64,000 nucleotides of DNA from Chthonobacter rhizosphaerae (GTDB lineage: Bacteria > Pseudomonadota > Alphaproteobacteria > Rhizobiales > Pleomorphomonadaceae). Both the position numbers and the translations under genes were made by a program. Under the pieces are notes generated by a model that saw nothing but the letters and a program-made list of their open reading frames with translations, was not told the DNA's origin and searched no databases. How positions within the stretch are numbered: the stretch's first letter is position 1; the number at the start of each line of letters is the position of its first letter. Location: the NCBI RefSeq assembly GCF_013839525.1, contig NZ_JACDIS010000006.1, positions 248,001-312,000 of the forward strand. Direction: 5' to 3'. This document shows, piece after piece, positions 44,019 through 53,414 of this stretch.

Positions 44019-45314
44019 ATGCGAGACGTGTTTTGCCGGTTCTGCTCGACCAAGCTGGAACATACGCTTGTGGATCTCGGCGCATCACCGCTCGCCAATT
44101 CCTACATCAGTCCGGAAGACTCGCTGAAGGCGGAGCCGTTCTTCGAGCTGCACGCCTATGTATGCAGCACTTGCCTCCTGGTACAGATCCCGGCGGTCGA
44201 GGCTCCGGAGAACATCTTCAACGCCAGCTACGCCTACTATTCGTCCATGTCGGACTCGGTGCTCGCGCACTCCCGGCGGTATGTGGCGGAGATGATCGAC
44301 CGGTTCGGGCTCGGGCCGCTGCACCAGGTGATCGAGGTCGCGAGCAACGACGGCTACCTTCTCCAGTATTTTCGCGGCCGGGGCGTACCGGTGCTCGGCA
44401 TCGAGCCGTCGCGCAACGTGGCCGAAGCGGCGACCGCCGCCGGCATCCCGAGCGTGGTGCGCTTCTTCGGCCAGGAGACGGCGCGCGACCTCGTCCGCGA
44501 CGAGATGCGGGCGGACCTTCTCATCGGCAACAACGTGCTGGCCCACGTGCCGGACATCAACGACTTCGTCGGCGGCCTGAAAATCCTGCTCGCGCCGGGC
44601 GGCGTGATCACGATGGAATTTCCCCACCTCCTGCAGCTGATCCGGCGTCGCTACTACGACACCATCTACCATGAGCACTTCTCCTACCTGTCGCTGCTCG
44701 CCGTGGAGCGGATCTTCGCGCACCACGGGCTGAAGCTGTTCGACGTGGAGGAGATCGCGCCGCAGGGCGGCTCGCTGCGGATCTTCGCCTGCCACGCGGA
44801 GAACCCGCACCGGGCGGTCTCCCACCGGGTGAAGGACCTGCGGGACCTGGAAATCTCCGAGGGCCTCGCCTCGGTGGAGGAGTACCGCCTGTTCGGCGAG
44901 GAGGTGCACCGGACCAAGCGCGAACTGCTGCGCTTCCTCATCACGGCGCGCGACTGTGGAAAGACGGTGGTCGGCTACGGCGCGCCGGCCAAGGGCAACA
45001 CGCTCCTGAACTTCTGCGGGATCAAGACGGACCTCCTGCCCTACACGGTGGACGTGAGCCCGCACAAGCAGGGCAAGCTGCTGCCGGGCACCCGCGTGCC
45101 GATCCACAGCCCGGACAAGATCTTCGAGACCCGTCCGGACTACGTGCTGATCCTGCCGTGGAACATCACCGACGAGGTCGTCTCCAAGATGAGCGGCATC
45201 GAGGCCTGGGGAGGACGGTTCGTGGTGCCGCTGCCGGACGTGCGGGTGCTGCCGACCACCGCCGAAGCCGAGGGCGCCGTCACGTCGTTCGCCCCGATGC
45301 GCATGCAGGCCTGA
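44019..45314 (+). CDS. Sugar C-methyltransferase with zinc-binding N-terminus
   Basis: 431 residues with three parts: an N-terminal zinc-binding module (CRFCSTKLEH and CSTCLLVQ, two Cys pairs), a class I SAM domain (about 95-200, VIEVASNDGYLLQYF), and a C-terminal domain (VVGYGAPAKGNTLLNFCGI). This is the three-domain build of NDP-4-keto-deoxysugar C-methyltransferases such as TylC3/NovU. It would put a branched methyl on a nucleotide deoxysugar. ATG 44019 follows an AAGAGG site. It belongs with the glycan genes scattered through the window, though not next to a deoxysugar operon. Confidence 0.85.
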   Translation: MRDVFCRFCSTKLEHTLVDLGASPLANSYISPEDSLKAEPFFELHAYVCSTCLLVQIPAVEAPENIFNASYAYYSSMSDSVLAHSRRYVAEMIDRFGLGPLHQVIEVASNDGYLLQYFRGRGVPVLGIEPSRNVAEAATAAGIPSVVRFFGQETARDLVRDEMRADLLIGNNVLAHVPDINDFVGGLKILLAPGGVITMEFPHLLQLIRRRYYDTIYHEHFSYLSLLAVERIFAHHGLKLFDVEEIAPQGGSLRIFACHAENPHRAVSHRVKDLRDLEISEGLASVEEYRLFGEEVHRTKRELLRFLITARDCGKTVVGYGAPAKGNTLLNFCGIKTDLLPYTVDVSPHKQGKLLPGTRVPIHSPDKIFETRPDYVLILPWNITDEVVSKMSGIEAWGGRFVVPLPDVRVLPTTAEAEGAVTSFAPMRMQA

Positions 45315-45371
45315 CGGCGGCCGCGCCACCGCAGGGAGAAGCGGCCGGGCCGCCCTCCCCCATCGCCGGGA

Positions 45372-46076
45372 TCAGCCCGGCCTCACCTTGGCGAAGCCGT
45401 CCACCCGCGCCGCGCGGCGATTGCGCGGCGGCGCCGGCTCCAGGTCGCGCAGCCTGGCGAGGACTTTCGGGCCGAGCCGGATCGGCTGGTCGGTCGGGTC
45501 CGCCGGCCGGGGAGCGTCGGCTTCCACGCCGCCCGGCCGCTGCGCCTTCTCGTGGAATCGGCGAGCGGTGTTGAGGGCGTCGGAGCGCGCCTGCTGGGCC
45601 GCGAGCATCGCCCGCACCCCCTCGATCTCGAACGCGGCCCCGTCGATCGTGACCTCGAACCGGCGGGCGTCCTCGGTGACGTGGACGATCCGCTCGTGCA
45701 GGAGCGACGGCGCCACCGGCTTGACCAGGACCATGTGGGCGCCGCGGCGCATGGCGCTTTCCACCACCGCGCGGGTGGCGTTCGCCGTGATGACGATCAC
45801 CGGCACGAAGCTCAGCGGCTGCATGTGCCGGTCGCGGATCATGCGCATGAACTGCGCGCCCGTCACGGGCCGGCGCATCCAGTCGGTCAGGATCAGGTTG
45901 GGCGGCTCGTGCAGCATGGCGTCGAGGGCGCCCTGCGGATGGTCGAAGATGCGCAGCCGGCGCGGCCGCAGGTGCGCCAGCATGGACCGGAGCAGCGCCT
46001 GCATGGGTTTCGACTCGTCCACGATCACGATGTCGAGGTCGGTCGGGGCGAGGCCGAAGGCCGAATGGTGGGTCAT
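45372..46076 (-). CDS. Response regulator with receiver domain and unknown C-terminal region
   Basis: 234 residues from ATG 46076. The receiver domain runs from about 14 to 130: acidic pocket D20-E21, phospho-acceptor D65 (LILTDWMRRP), T97 and K119. After it comes about 100 residues without a known DNA-binding domain; the segment FEVTIDGAAFEIEGVRA is followed by a Pro/Arg-rich tail. It could act through protein contacts. No histidine kinase gene is adjacent. Confidence 0.8.
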   Translation of the reverse strand: MTHHSAFGLAPTDLDIVIVDESKPMQALLRSMLAHLRPRRLRIFDHPQGALDAMLHEPPNLILTDWMRRPVTGAQFMRMIRDRHMQPLSFVPVIVITANATRAVVESAMRRGAHMVLVKPVAPSLLHERIVHVTEDARRFEVTIDGAAFEIEGVRAMLAAQQARSDALNTARRFHEKAQRPGGVEADAPRPADPTDQPIRLGPKVLARLRDLEPAPPRNRRAARVDGFAKVRPG

Positions 46077-46296
46077 GCAAATACGGCTCGTGCGGACAAG
46101 GCCTGCGGCGGACGCGCGGCGCGCGGCGGAGAGCCGTGGAACAGGTTCGGCCCCGCCGGTGTTGCCGACAATCAACGGCCGTCCACCAATGGGCCCGACC
46201 CTAGCAGGCGGCGTTTAAGCGGGCTTGAAGCGGCTCCGTGAGATTCGGCTAAAATTGGGCGGATCTGCGGAGACCAGAGGGCGATTCTGCCAAGAA

Positions 46297-46343
46297 ACAC
46301 CAGATCTTGTGGCCGCCCTGCCGCTGCACTCTACATCTTGACG
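46297..46343. promoter_or_regulatory. Distal pair of NrdR-like boxes
   Basis: ACACCAGATCTTGTGG (46297-46312) is a near-perfect palindrome close to the NrdR consensus. ACTCTACATCTTGACG (46328-46343) is a weaker match exactly 31 bp downstream, the three-turn spacing usual for NrdR pairs. It lies over 450 bases from nrdJ, so it would need a distal promoter. Confidence 0.4.
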
Positions 46344-46620
46344 CGCCCTTCAGACTCGCCCTAGCCTCTCCTCATGACGCCCGGTCGATGTCTGCCGCCT
46401 TTCAGGTGGCAGGCCTCCCCTGGGCGAACGGCTTCGTCGCCCCCGCGGCGGGCCGGCACCGAGGACGCGAATCGCTTCGCCGACGAAAAGTCGGTCAAGA
46501 GACTCTCGCGGGTTCGGCCCCGGTCCGACACGGAGTTCCGCCGGGAGCGTGGATAAGCAAAACGAATTGGGGAAAAGGACTCGGGACTTTGAAACGACTC
46601 CTTAACCAGACTCGTTGTGC

Positions 46621-46669
46621 AGTCTAGATGTAGCGGCCTTCCGGACCCGGTAGACACTATATGAGGTGG
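46621..46669. promoter_or_regulatory. Proximal pair of NrdR-like boxes before nrdJ
   Basis: AGTCTAGATGTAGCGG (46621-46636) and ACACTATATGAGGTGG (46654-46669) each match the NrdR consensus at most conserved positions and are 33 bp apart, about three turns. They lie 137-185 bases upstream of the nrdJ start, where a repressor of ribonucleotide reductase would act. Confidence 0.4.
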
Positions 46670-46805
46670 CGAACCTCATTCGGCCGGTCCGGAGGCAAGG
46701 CCTTGCGACAGCGACGGAAGCAGCGTCTTTAACGAACGACGGCCGGTCGGACGCCCTCCATGGGTTTTCCGTCGAGGGCCGGCGCGGCATCAAGGGACTA
46801 TCGGC

Positions 46806-49800
46806 ATGCGGATCGAGCGGCGTTTCACCAAGGATGGTCAGTCTCCCTATGCGGAGGTCGAGTTCCGCTCGGCGACCAGCGAGATCCGCAACCCGGACGG
46901 GTCCGTGGTGTTCCGCGCCGCGGACATCCAGGTCCCGGCGCAATGGAGCCAGGTCGCGTCCGACATCCTGGCGCAGAAGTACTTCCGCAAGGCGGGCGTG
47001 CCGAAGGCGCTGAAGTCGGTGGAGGAGAACGACGTCCCGTCCTTCCTGTGGCGCAAGGCGCCGGACGACGCCGCCCTCGCCAAGCTGCCCGAGGGCGAGC
47101 GCTACGGCGGCGAGACCGACGCCCGGCAGGTGTTCGACCGGCTGGCCGGCACCTGGACCTACTGGGGCTGGAAGGGCGGCTATTTCGACGACGAGGCGGC
47201 GGCGCAGGCCTTCTTCGACGAGATCCGCTTCATGCTGGCCACCCAGAAGGTGGCGCCGAACTCGCCGCAGTGGTTCAACACCGGCCTGCACTGGGCCTAC
47301 GGCATCGACGGCCCGAGCCAGGGCCACTATTACGTGGACCCGAACACGGGCGAACTGGTGCGCTCGGCGTCCGCCTACGAGCACCCGCAGCCGCACGCCT
47401 GCTTCATCCAGTCGGTCGAGGACGACCTCGTCAACGACAACGGCATCATGGATCTCTGGGTGCGCGAGGCGCGCCTCTTCAAGTACGGCTCCGGCACCGG
47501 CTCCAACTTCTCCAAGCTGCGCGGCGAGGGCGAGAAGCTGTCGGGCGGCGGCAAGTCGTCGGGCCTGATGAGCTTCCTCAAGATCGGCGACCGAGCGGCG
47601 GGCGCCATCAAGTCGGGCGGCACCACCCGGCGCGCGGCCAAGATGGTGGTGGTGGACATCGACCATCCGGACATCGAGCAGTACATCAACTGGAAGGTGA
47701 AGGAGGAGCAGAAGGTCGCCGCGCTGGTGACCGGGTCGAAGACCTGCTCCAAGCACCTGACCGCCATCATGCAGGCGATCTCCGGCGCTGCCGAACTGGC
47801 GGCCGACGACCGGCTGGACCCCTTGAAGAACCCCGGCCTGAAGCGCGAGATCCGCGCCGCCAAGAAGGCGATGGTGCCGGAGAACTACATCCGCCGGGTG
47901 ATCCAGTTCGCCCGCCAGGGCTATACCTCCATCGAGTTCCCGGTGTTCGACACCGACTGGGATTCGGAGGCCTACCTCACCGTCTCGGGCCAGAACTCCA
48001 ACAATTCCGTGCGCGTGACGGACGATTTCCTGCGCGCCGTGGAGACCGACGGCACCTGGAACCTGACCGCCCGCAAAGACGGCAAGGTGGTGAAGAGCCT
48101 GAAGGCCCGCGACCTCTGGGAGCAGATTGGCCACGCCGCCTGGGCGTCCGCCGACCCGGGTATCCAGTACCACACCACCATCAACGACTGGCACACCTGC
48201 CCGGCCTCCGGCGAGATCCGGGCGAGCAATCCGTGCTCGGAATACATGTTCCTGGACGACACGGCCTGCAACCTGGCATCGCTGAACCTTCTCCAGTTCC
48301 GCCGGCCCGACAAGTCGTTCGACATCGAGGCGTTCGAGCACGGCTGCCGCCTGTGGACGGTGGTGCTCGAGATCTCGGTGCTGATGGCGCAGTTCCCGTC
48401 GAAGGAGATCGCGCGGCTCTCCTACGAGTTCCGCACCCTCGGCCTCGGCTACGCCAACATCGGCGGCCTCTTGATGTCGTCGGGCATTCCCTACGACAGC
48501 GCGGAAGGCCGGTCCATCTGCGGCGCCATCACGGCGATCATGACGGGCGTCGCCTACGAGACCTCGGCCGAGATGGCGAAGGAACTCGGCCCCTTCCCGG
48601 GCTATGAGGCCAACGCCGACCATATGCTGCGGGTGATCCGCAACCACCGCCGGGCGGCCCATGGCCTGAAGGACGGCTACGAGAAGCTGCGCACCCCGCC
48701 GGTGCCGCTGGACCACGTGGCCGCAAAGGACAAGCGCCTGGTGGAGGCCGCCAAGGCCGCCTGGGACCGGGCCCTCGCGCTCGGCGAGGCCCACGGCTAC
48801 CGCAACGCGCAGGTTTCGGTGATCGCCCCGACGGGCACCATCGGCCTCGTGATGGACTGCGACACCACCGGCATCGAGCCCGACTTCGCACTCGTCAAGT
48901 TCAAGAAGCTGGCCGGCGGCGGCTACTTCAAGATCATCAACCGGGCCGTGCCGGAGGCGCTGCGCGCCCTCGGCTACAAGGAGAGCCAGATCGCCGAGAT
49001 CGAGGCCTATGCGGTGGGCCACGGCTCCATCGCCCAGGCCCCGCACGTGAACCCGGGCGCCCTGCGCGCCAAGGGCCTGTCGGACGCTGCGATCGAGAAG
49101 CTGGCCGGCGCCGTGAAGTCGGCGTTCGACATCAAGTTCGTGTTCAACCGCTGGACCCTCGGCGACGAGGAGATGAAGGCCCTCGGCGTGAGCGACGCCC
49201 AGATGGCCGACCCGGCGTTCGAGCTCCTCGCCCACCTCGGCTATTCCAAGGCCGAGATCGAGGCGGCGAACACCCACGTGTGCGGCGCCATGACCCTGGA
49301 GGGCGCGCCCTTCCTGAAGACCGAGCACTATGCGGTGTTCGACTGCGCCAACCCGTGCGGCCGCACGGGCAAGCGCTACCTCAGCGTGGAGAGCCACATC
49401 CACATGATGGCGGCGGCGCAGCCCTTCATCTCGGGCGCCATCTCCAAGACCATCAACATGCCGAACGACGCCTCGGTGGACGACTGCAAGGAAGCCTACA
49501 TGCTCTCCTGGCGGCTCGCCCTGAAGGCGAACGCCCTCTACCGCGACGGCTCCAAGCTGAGCCAGCCGCTCAACAGCCAGCTCCTCGCCGATGACGAGGA
49601 CGAGGCGGAGGACGCCGTGGAGGCGATCGTCGCCGAGAAGGCGGTGGCCTCCCGCGCCGCGGCGGCGGCCGAGCGGATCGTGGAGCGGATCGTGGAGCGG
49701 CACGTCCGCGCCCGCGAGAAGATGCCCGACCGGCGCAAGGGCTATACCCAGAAGGCCATCGTCGGCGGCCACAAGGTGTACATCCGCACCGGCGAGTACA

Positions 49801-50546
49801 ACGACGGGCGCCTCGGCGAGATCTTCATCGACATGCACAAGGAAGGCGCCGCCTTCCGGGCCATGATGAACAACTTCGCCATCGCGATCTCGCTGGGCCT
49901 GCAGTACGGCGTGCCGCTGGAGGAATACGTGGAGGCCTTCACCTTCACGCGGTTCGAGCCGGCCGGCATGGTGCAGGGCAACGACGCCATCAAGAACGCC
50001 ACCTCCATCCTGGACTACGTGTTCCGCGAGCTCGCCGTCAGCTATCTCGGCCGGCACGACCTCGCCCACGTGGTGCCCCAGGACGCCGGCAACACCGGCC
50101 TCGGCGGCGGCATCAAGGAGGAGAAGGCGGCCGAGGGCATCGTCAGCCACGGCCTCGTCCGCGGCCGTCCGACCCAGCTGAAGGTGTTCTCCGGCACGCC
50201 GGAGCCGAAGGGCTCGGCCGGCGGCGGGGCGACCGCCTCCGCGGCGGCGACGGGGGGCTCCGTCTTCGCGACGGCCCGCGCCGGCAGCGGCGTCACCGCC
50301 TTCGCGGCCGGCGGCGCGGCCACCGCCTTCAAGCGCGACCTCGACAGCGAACCCGCCGTCACCGCCTCGGTGGCCGTGGGCGTGACCCAGGCGCCCCCGC
50401 AGAAGGACTATGCCGCCAAGGTCCAGGAGGCCCGCATGAAGGGCTACGAGGGCGAGGCCTGCTCGGAGTGCGGCAACTTCACCATGGTGCGCAACGGCAC
50501 CTGCCTGAAGTGCGACACGTGTGGCGGCACGAGCGGCTGCAGCTGA
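46806..50546 (+). CDS. nrdJ: Class II (adenosylcobalamin-dependent) ribonucleoside-diphosphate reductase
   Basis: A 1246-residue single-chain reductase making deoxyribonucleotides with or without oxygen. The N-terminal [20 protein letters not shown] is typical of alphaproteobacterial NrdJ. Catalytic blocks include [33 protein letters not shown] (catalytic Cys and Glu, about 475-490) and [21 protein letters not shown] linker of Ala/Gly-rich sequence (about 1140-1200) leads to a C-terminal cysteine motif, [19 protein letters not shown], that can shuttle electrons. ATG 46806 is the family start. It is monocistronic, with NrdR-like boxes upstream. Confidence 0.97.
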   Translation: MRIERRFTKDGQSPYAEVEFRSATSEIRNPDGSVVFRAADIQVPAQWSQVASDILAQKYFRKAGVPKALKSVEENDVPSFLWRKAPDDAALAKLPEGERYGGETDARQVFDRLAGTWTYWGWKGGYFDDEAAAQAFFDEIRFMLATQKVAPNSPQWFNTGLHWAYGIDGPSQGHYYVDPNTGELVRSASAYEHPQPHACFIQSVEDDLVNDNGIMDLWVREARLFKYGSGTGSNFSKLRGEGEKLSGGGKSSGLMSFLKIGDRAAGAIKSGGTTRRAAKMVVVDIDHPDIEQYINWKVKEEQKVAALVTGSKTCSKHLTAIMQAISGAAELAADDRLDPLKNPGLKREIRAAKKAMVPENYIRRVIQFARQGYTSIEFPVFDTDWDSEAYLTVSGQNSNNSVRVTDDFLRAVETDGTWNLTARKDGKVVKSLKARDLWEQIGHAAWASADPGIQYHTTINDWHTCPASGEIRASNPCSEYMFLDDTACNLASLNLLQFRRPDKSFDIEAFEHGCRLWTVVLEISVLMAQFPSKEIARLSYEFRTLGLGYANIGGLLMSSGIPYDSAEGRSICGAITAIMTGVAYETSAEMAKELGPFPGYEANADHMLRVIRNHRRAAHGLKDGYEKLRTPPVPLDHVAAKDKRLVEAAKAAWDRALALGEAHGYRNAQVSVIAPTGTIGLVMDCDTTGIEPDFALVKFKKLAGGGYFKIINRAVPEALRALGYKESQIAEIEAYAVGHGSIAQAPHVNPGALRAKGLSDAAIEKLAGAVKSAFDIKFVFNRWTLGDEEMKALGVSDAQMADPAFELLAHLGYSKAEIEAANTHVCGAMTLEGAPFLKTEHYAVFDCANPCGRTGKRYLSVESHIHMMAAAQPFISGAISKTINMPNDASVDDCKEAYMLSWRLALKANALYRDGSKLSQPLNSQLLADDEDEAEDAVEAIVAEKAVASRAAAAAERIVERIVERHVRAREKMPDRRKGYTQKAIVGGHKVYIRTGEYNDGRLGEIFIDMHKEGAAFRAMMNNFAIAISLGLQYGVPLEEYVEAFTFTRFEPAGMVQGNDAIKNATSILDYVFRELAVSYLGRHDLAHVVPQDAGNTGLGGGIKEEKAAEGIVSHGLVRGRPTQLKVFSGTPEPKGSAGGGATASAAATGGSVFATARAGSGVTAFAAGGAATAFKRDLDSEPAVTASVAVGVTQAPPQKDYAAKVQEARMKGYEGEACSECGNFTMVRNGTCLKCDTCGGTSGCS

Positions 50547-50612
50547 GCGTACGGGAGGTGGCGAGCCGCACCGATCCTTGCTTGATCGTGGTGGGATGTC
50601 GCCGATGAATAA

Positions 50613-50641
50613 CGGTGCCCGGCGGAGATCACCGGGCACCG
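50613..50641 (+). terminator. Hairpin after nrdJ
   Basis: CGGTGCCCGG (50613-50622) and CCGGGCACCG (50632-50641) pair perfectly around nine bases, 66 bases after the nrdJ stop. No T tract follows. Confidence 0.5.
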
Positions 50642-50770
50642 GATAGGGCGGGGAAGCACTGGTGGGCGCCCGAGTGGGCGGGTGCGTAGCGCCGGCTTCG
50701 ACGAATGCACCCCTACCGGGTTGCCGATTGTCCAGATCCGGACTATATCCGGTTCCAGACGGAGCCGCCT

Positions 50771-51286
50771 ATGTCAACCAGACCTGCCACCGAGACCGAC
50801 ACCCCGCCTCCCCTCGGACCCGAGCGGTTCTCGGCCGCCAATCGGCGGCGGCTGAGCGGGCCGGGGTTGCGGGCGTTTCTGGCGATCGCGGACCTCTGGG
50901 GTCTTTCCGAGGATGAGCGGCTGCTCACCCTCGGGATGCCGTCGCGGTCGACCTATCACGGCTGGGCGAAAGCGGTCCGCGAGCACCGGGACATCACGCT
51001 GGACGTGGACATGCTGACCCGCATCTCGATCGTGCTCGGCATCCACAAGAGCCTCGGCATCCTCCATGCGACGGAGCGCGACGGGGTGGAGTGGCTGAGG
51101 ACGCCGCACGCGGCGCCGCTCTTCGGCGGCAGGCCGCCCATGGCGCTGGTGACGAGCGGGACGCAGGATGGCCTCATGAGCGTCCGGCGGTTTCTCGACG
51201 CGGCGCGCGGCGGGCTCTTCATGCCGCCGAACGAGATCGACCGGGCCTTCCGGCCGTACACGGACGCGGACGTCGTCTTCACGTGA
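50771..51286 (+). CDS. Xre/MbcA/ParS-type antitoxin
   Basis: 171 residues. The N-terminal half (LRAFLAIADLWGLSEDERLLTLGMPSRST region) is the Xre-like helix bundle and the C-terminal half (about 105-165, LGILHATERDGVEWLRTPHA, GLMSVRRFLDAARGG) is the MbcA/ParS toxin-binding (DUF2384) domain. It is the partner of the RES toxin that overlaps it by 4 bp (GTGA). ATG 50771 begins the recognisable part; an upstream frame to 50705 is less likely. The antitoxin usually also represses the operon. Confidence 0.88.
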   Translation: MSTRPATETDTPPPLGPERFSAANRRRLSGPGLRAFLAIADLWGLSEDERLLTLGMPSRSTYHGWAKAVREHRDITLDVDMLTRISIVLGIHKSLGILHATERDGVEWLRTPHAAPLFGGRPPMALVTSGTQDGLMSVRRFLDAARGGLFMPPNEIDRAFRPYTDADVVFT

Positions 51287-51954
51287 GCGATCCGCACGCT
51301 CCGGCGCCGGACCCGGCGTTCCGCCTGATCCCCTCGCGCTTTCCGCCGATCGGCCTCTTCGACACGGTGGCGACGGCCGCCGACCTGGAGGCCGTGATGG
51401 AGCTGGAAGGGTGGACGAACGACCGGCTCGTCGCCGAGCGCGTCGCCCGGCTGCCACGGCACGAGTGGGTCTTCGGCCGACCGAACTCCAGCGTCGTCAT
51501 GGCGGCCTTCCTGCACGTGGCGCCCGGCGGGATGCGCTTCAACGGACCTGACCTCGGCGCCTGGTACGCGGCGGCTTCGCTGACGACGGCGGTCGTCGAG
51601 GTCGGGCATCACATGCGGCGCGAGGCGGTCGCGACCGCACGGGCGTCCCTGTCCCGGCAGTATCGCGCCTACACGGCGCGGCTGCTCGGCGACTATGTGG
51701 ACATCCGGGGACAGCGGGGGGCGAGGGCGGACCTCTACGACTCGTCCAGCTACATCGCCTCCCAGGCGTTCGGCGAGGCGGTCCGGGCCTCCGGCGGCGC
51801 GGGCATCCTGTTCGACAGCGTTCGCCATGCGGGCGGCGTGAACGTGGTCGCGCACCGGCCCGGAAACGTCACGGACGTCACGCAGGCGGACCACTTCGAG
51901 ATCACCGTCGAGGCGGGCTCCACGAGGATCGCGGCCAAGCGGCTGACGGGCTGA
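51283..51954 (+). CDS. RES-domain toxin, NAD+ phosphorylase family
   Basis: 223 residues from GTG 51283, which overlaps the antitoxin stop. The RES fold is visible: FRLIPSRFPPIG at the start, RFNGPDLGAWYAAASLTTAVVEVGHH (the Y and E of the RES active site), and SGGAGILFDSVRHAGGVNV (the conserved Ser). RES toxins deplete NAD+ when freed from the antitoxin. Translation coupling and antitoxin-first order are typical of this toxin-antitoxin type. Confidence 0.9.
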   Translation: MSDPHAPAPDPAFRLIPSRFPPIGLFDTVATAADLEAVMELEGWTNDRLVAERVARLPRHEWVFGRPNSSVVMAAFLHVAPGGMRFNGPDLGAWYAAASLTTAVVEVGHHMRREAVATARASLSRQYRAYTARLLGDYVDIRGQRGARADLYDSSSYIASQAFGEAVRASGGAGILFDSVRHAGGVNVVAHRPGNVTDVTQADHFEITVEAGSTRIAAKRLTG

Positions 51955-52039
51955 GAAGAGCCTGCAAGCGCGCCTGCGCCGGGCTCGGTCCGGGGCGGCG
52001 CGCCCGGGTGCCGCGGATGGCGCGCCGAAGGGCGGATGT

Positions 52040-52933
52040 CTAGGCTTCCAGGTCCCGGATCGCGTCGAACGCGGCGAGCACGCGGTCGAGGTCCGCGCCC
52101 TGGAGCGGCAGGATCGGCTTCGGCGGACGCGCGTCGGACAGGCCGAGCCGCTCGTTGACGGCATACATGACCCGAAGGCTGCCGTACGCCTTGAACGTGT
52201 CCCAGAGCGGGCGGAGGCGCTGGTCGAGGCGGCGGACTTCGTCGCGGTCGCCCGCCTGGGCGGCGCGCGTGAGCGCCAGGGCGGTGCGGGGCATGAGGCC
52301 GCCGACCACGCTGTACCAGGCGTCGGCCCCGGCAAGGAGCGCGTCCGCCGCGCCCCAGTCGCCGCTATAGCCGACCGCCAGGGCGGTCCTTCCGCGGAGC
52401 GCCGACAGTTCGCCGGCGAAATCCCCGTCCGCCGGAAGCGGCATCTTCACGGCCCGGATCGTCTCGATGCGGGACAGTCGCTCCAGGAGACCCCGCCCGA
52501 AGGTGAAATGGGTCGTGCTCGGGTTGTTGTAGATGCAGACAGGCAGGGGCGTCGCCGCCGCGATGGCGCGGAAATGCTCGAACGCTTCGGTCTCGGTGAG
52601 CGGCGTGTACGAGACCGGCGCGACGAGGAGAGCGTCGGCGCCGGCCTCGGCGGCATCCCGGGCGAGGTCGCAGGCCGCATCGGTGCGCAGGGCCCCGGCG
52701 CCCACGATCAGGGGCGCGCGCCCGGCGACCACGCGGACGGCGGCCTCCACGGCCCGCCGCCGTTCGTCGCGCGTCAGGTACATGTAGATGCCCGTGCTGC
52801 CGAGGAGACCGATGGAGTCCACCCCGGCGACGCAGAGCCGCTCGAGGAGACGACCGAGGGCGTCCACGTCGACGCGGCCCCGGTCGTCGGCGGGTGTTAG
52901 GGGAAAGGCCGAAAGGCCAAGGAACGGGGTCAC
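52040..52933 (-). CDS. Dihydrodipicolinate synthase family lyase
   Basis: A 297-residue class I aldolase. The Schiff-base lysine is K163 (IRAVKMPLP), the catalytic Tyr is Y135 (VCIYNNPS), and the GSTG loop is at 45-48. These mark the DapA/NanA superfamily; divergences near the substrate loop (IYMYLT in place of the DapA GTTGE motif) suggest a different keto-acid substrate, such as a sugar acid or 4-hydroxy-keto acid. It is a single gene flanked by unrelated units. Confidence 0.85.
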   Translation of the reverse strand: MTPFLGLSAFPLTPADDRGRVDVDALGRLLERLCVAGVDSIGLLGSTGIYMYLTRDERRRAVEAAVRVVAGRAPLIVGAGALRTDAACDLARDAAEAGADALLVAPVSYTPLTETEAFEHFRAIAAATPLPVCIYNNPSTTHFTFGRGLLERLSRIETIRAVKMPLPADGDFAGELSALRGRTALAVGYSGDWGAADALLAGADAWYSVVGGLMPRTALALTRAAQAGDRDEVRRLDQRLRPLWDTFKAYGSLRVMYAVNERLGLSDARPPKPILPLQGADLDRVLAAFDAIRDLEA

Positions 52934-53414
52934 TCGTCATCTCCCTGTCAGCCACGGGCCGCGGCGCCCGCGAGGCGGGCCGGCGCGACAATAGCGGCCG
53001 ACCGGCGGCCGAGGAAGTCCCGCGCGCATGCCGGCGGACACGGAGGGCGCGGGCGCGACCGGCCCGATGGGACCGGCGCCCGACCGGCGGGGCGCCCCCC
53101 TTTCCTCTCCGCCGATGTGCCCCGGAACGATGCGGCGGGGGCGTGCCGTTTCGGGACGGCGGCCGTGGCGGACCGGCGGCGTTCGGCCGGTTTTCGTCGC
53201 GTTTCCGCCCCGCCAAGGTAAACGAGCGGTGAAGGGAAATGCTTAAGGCCCGATCGGCGCTAACTCTCTCATATGTTTAAGATATTCTAAATCAAACATC
53301 TAGCTTCCAACCGATCGGCGACTTGGCGCGAACGGGGGGATTCGGCACGAGGCCTGCGGATGAACCGGCACGAACCCGCCGGCGGCACGGCGGGACCCCG
53401 CGCCGGAGGCCACC
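52934..53414. other. Intergenic region upstream of the TadG-like gene
   Basis: 481 bases. The first half is GC-rich without coding signs. 53240-53310 is AT-rich and contains TTAA-N7-TAAA (53277-53291), a near miss to a CtrA box. It is a plausible promoter for the pilus-type gene downstream. Nothing else recognised. Confidence 0.35.

Larger units (their letters stand above)
46077..46805. other. Long region upstream of nrdJ
   Basis: 729 bases between the receiver gene (minus) and nrdJ (plus). It contains two pairs of NrdR-like boxes (46297-46343 and 46621-46669), described separately. A small hairpin (GAGGT/AACCTC, 46663-46677) lies next to the second pair. I looked for a cobalamin riboswitch because nrdJ needs B12 and saw no convincing B12 box. 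No gene was recognised here. Confidence 0.4.

Noticed and set aside
46374-46556. A 60-codon frame upstream of nrdJ
   Set aside because: Basic, low-complexity product without a ribosome site; it lies in the probable leader between the two NrdR-like box pairs.
46077-46805. A cobalamin riboswitch before nrdJ
   Set aside because: Expected because the enzyme needs B12, but no convincing B12-box sequence or stem set was found.
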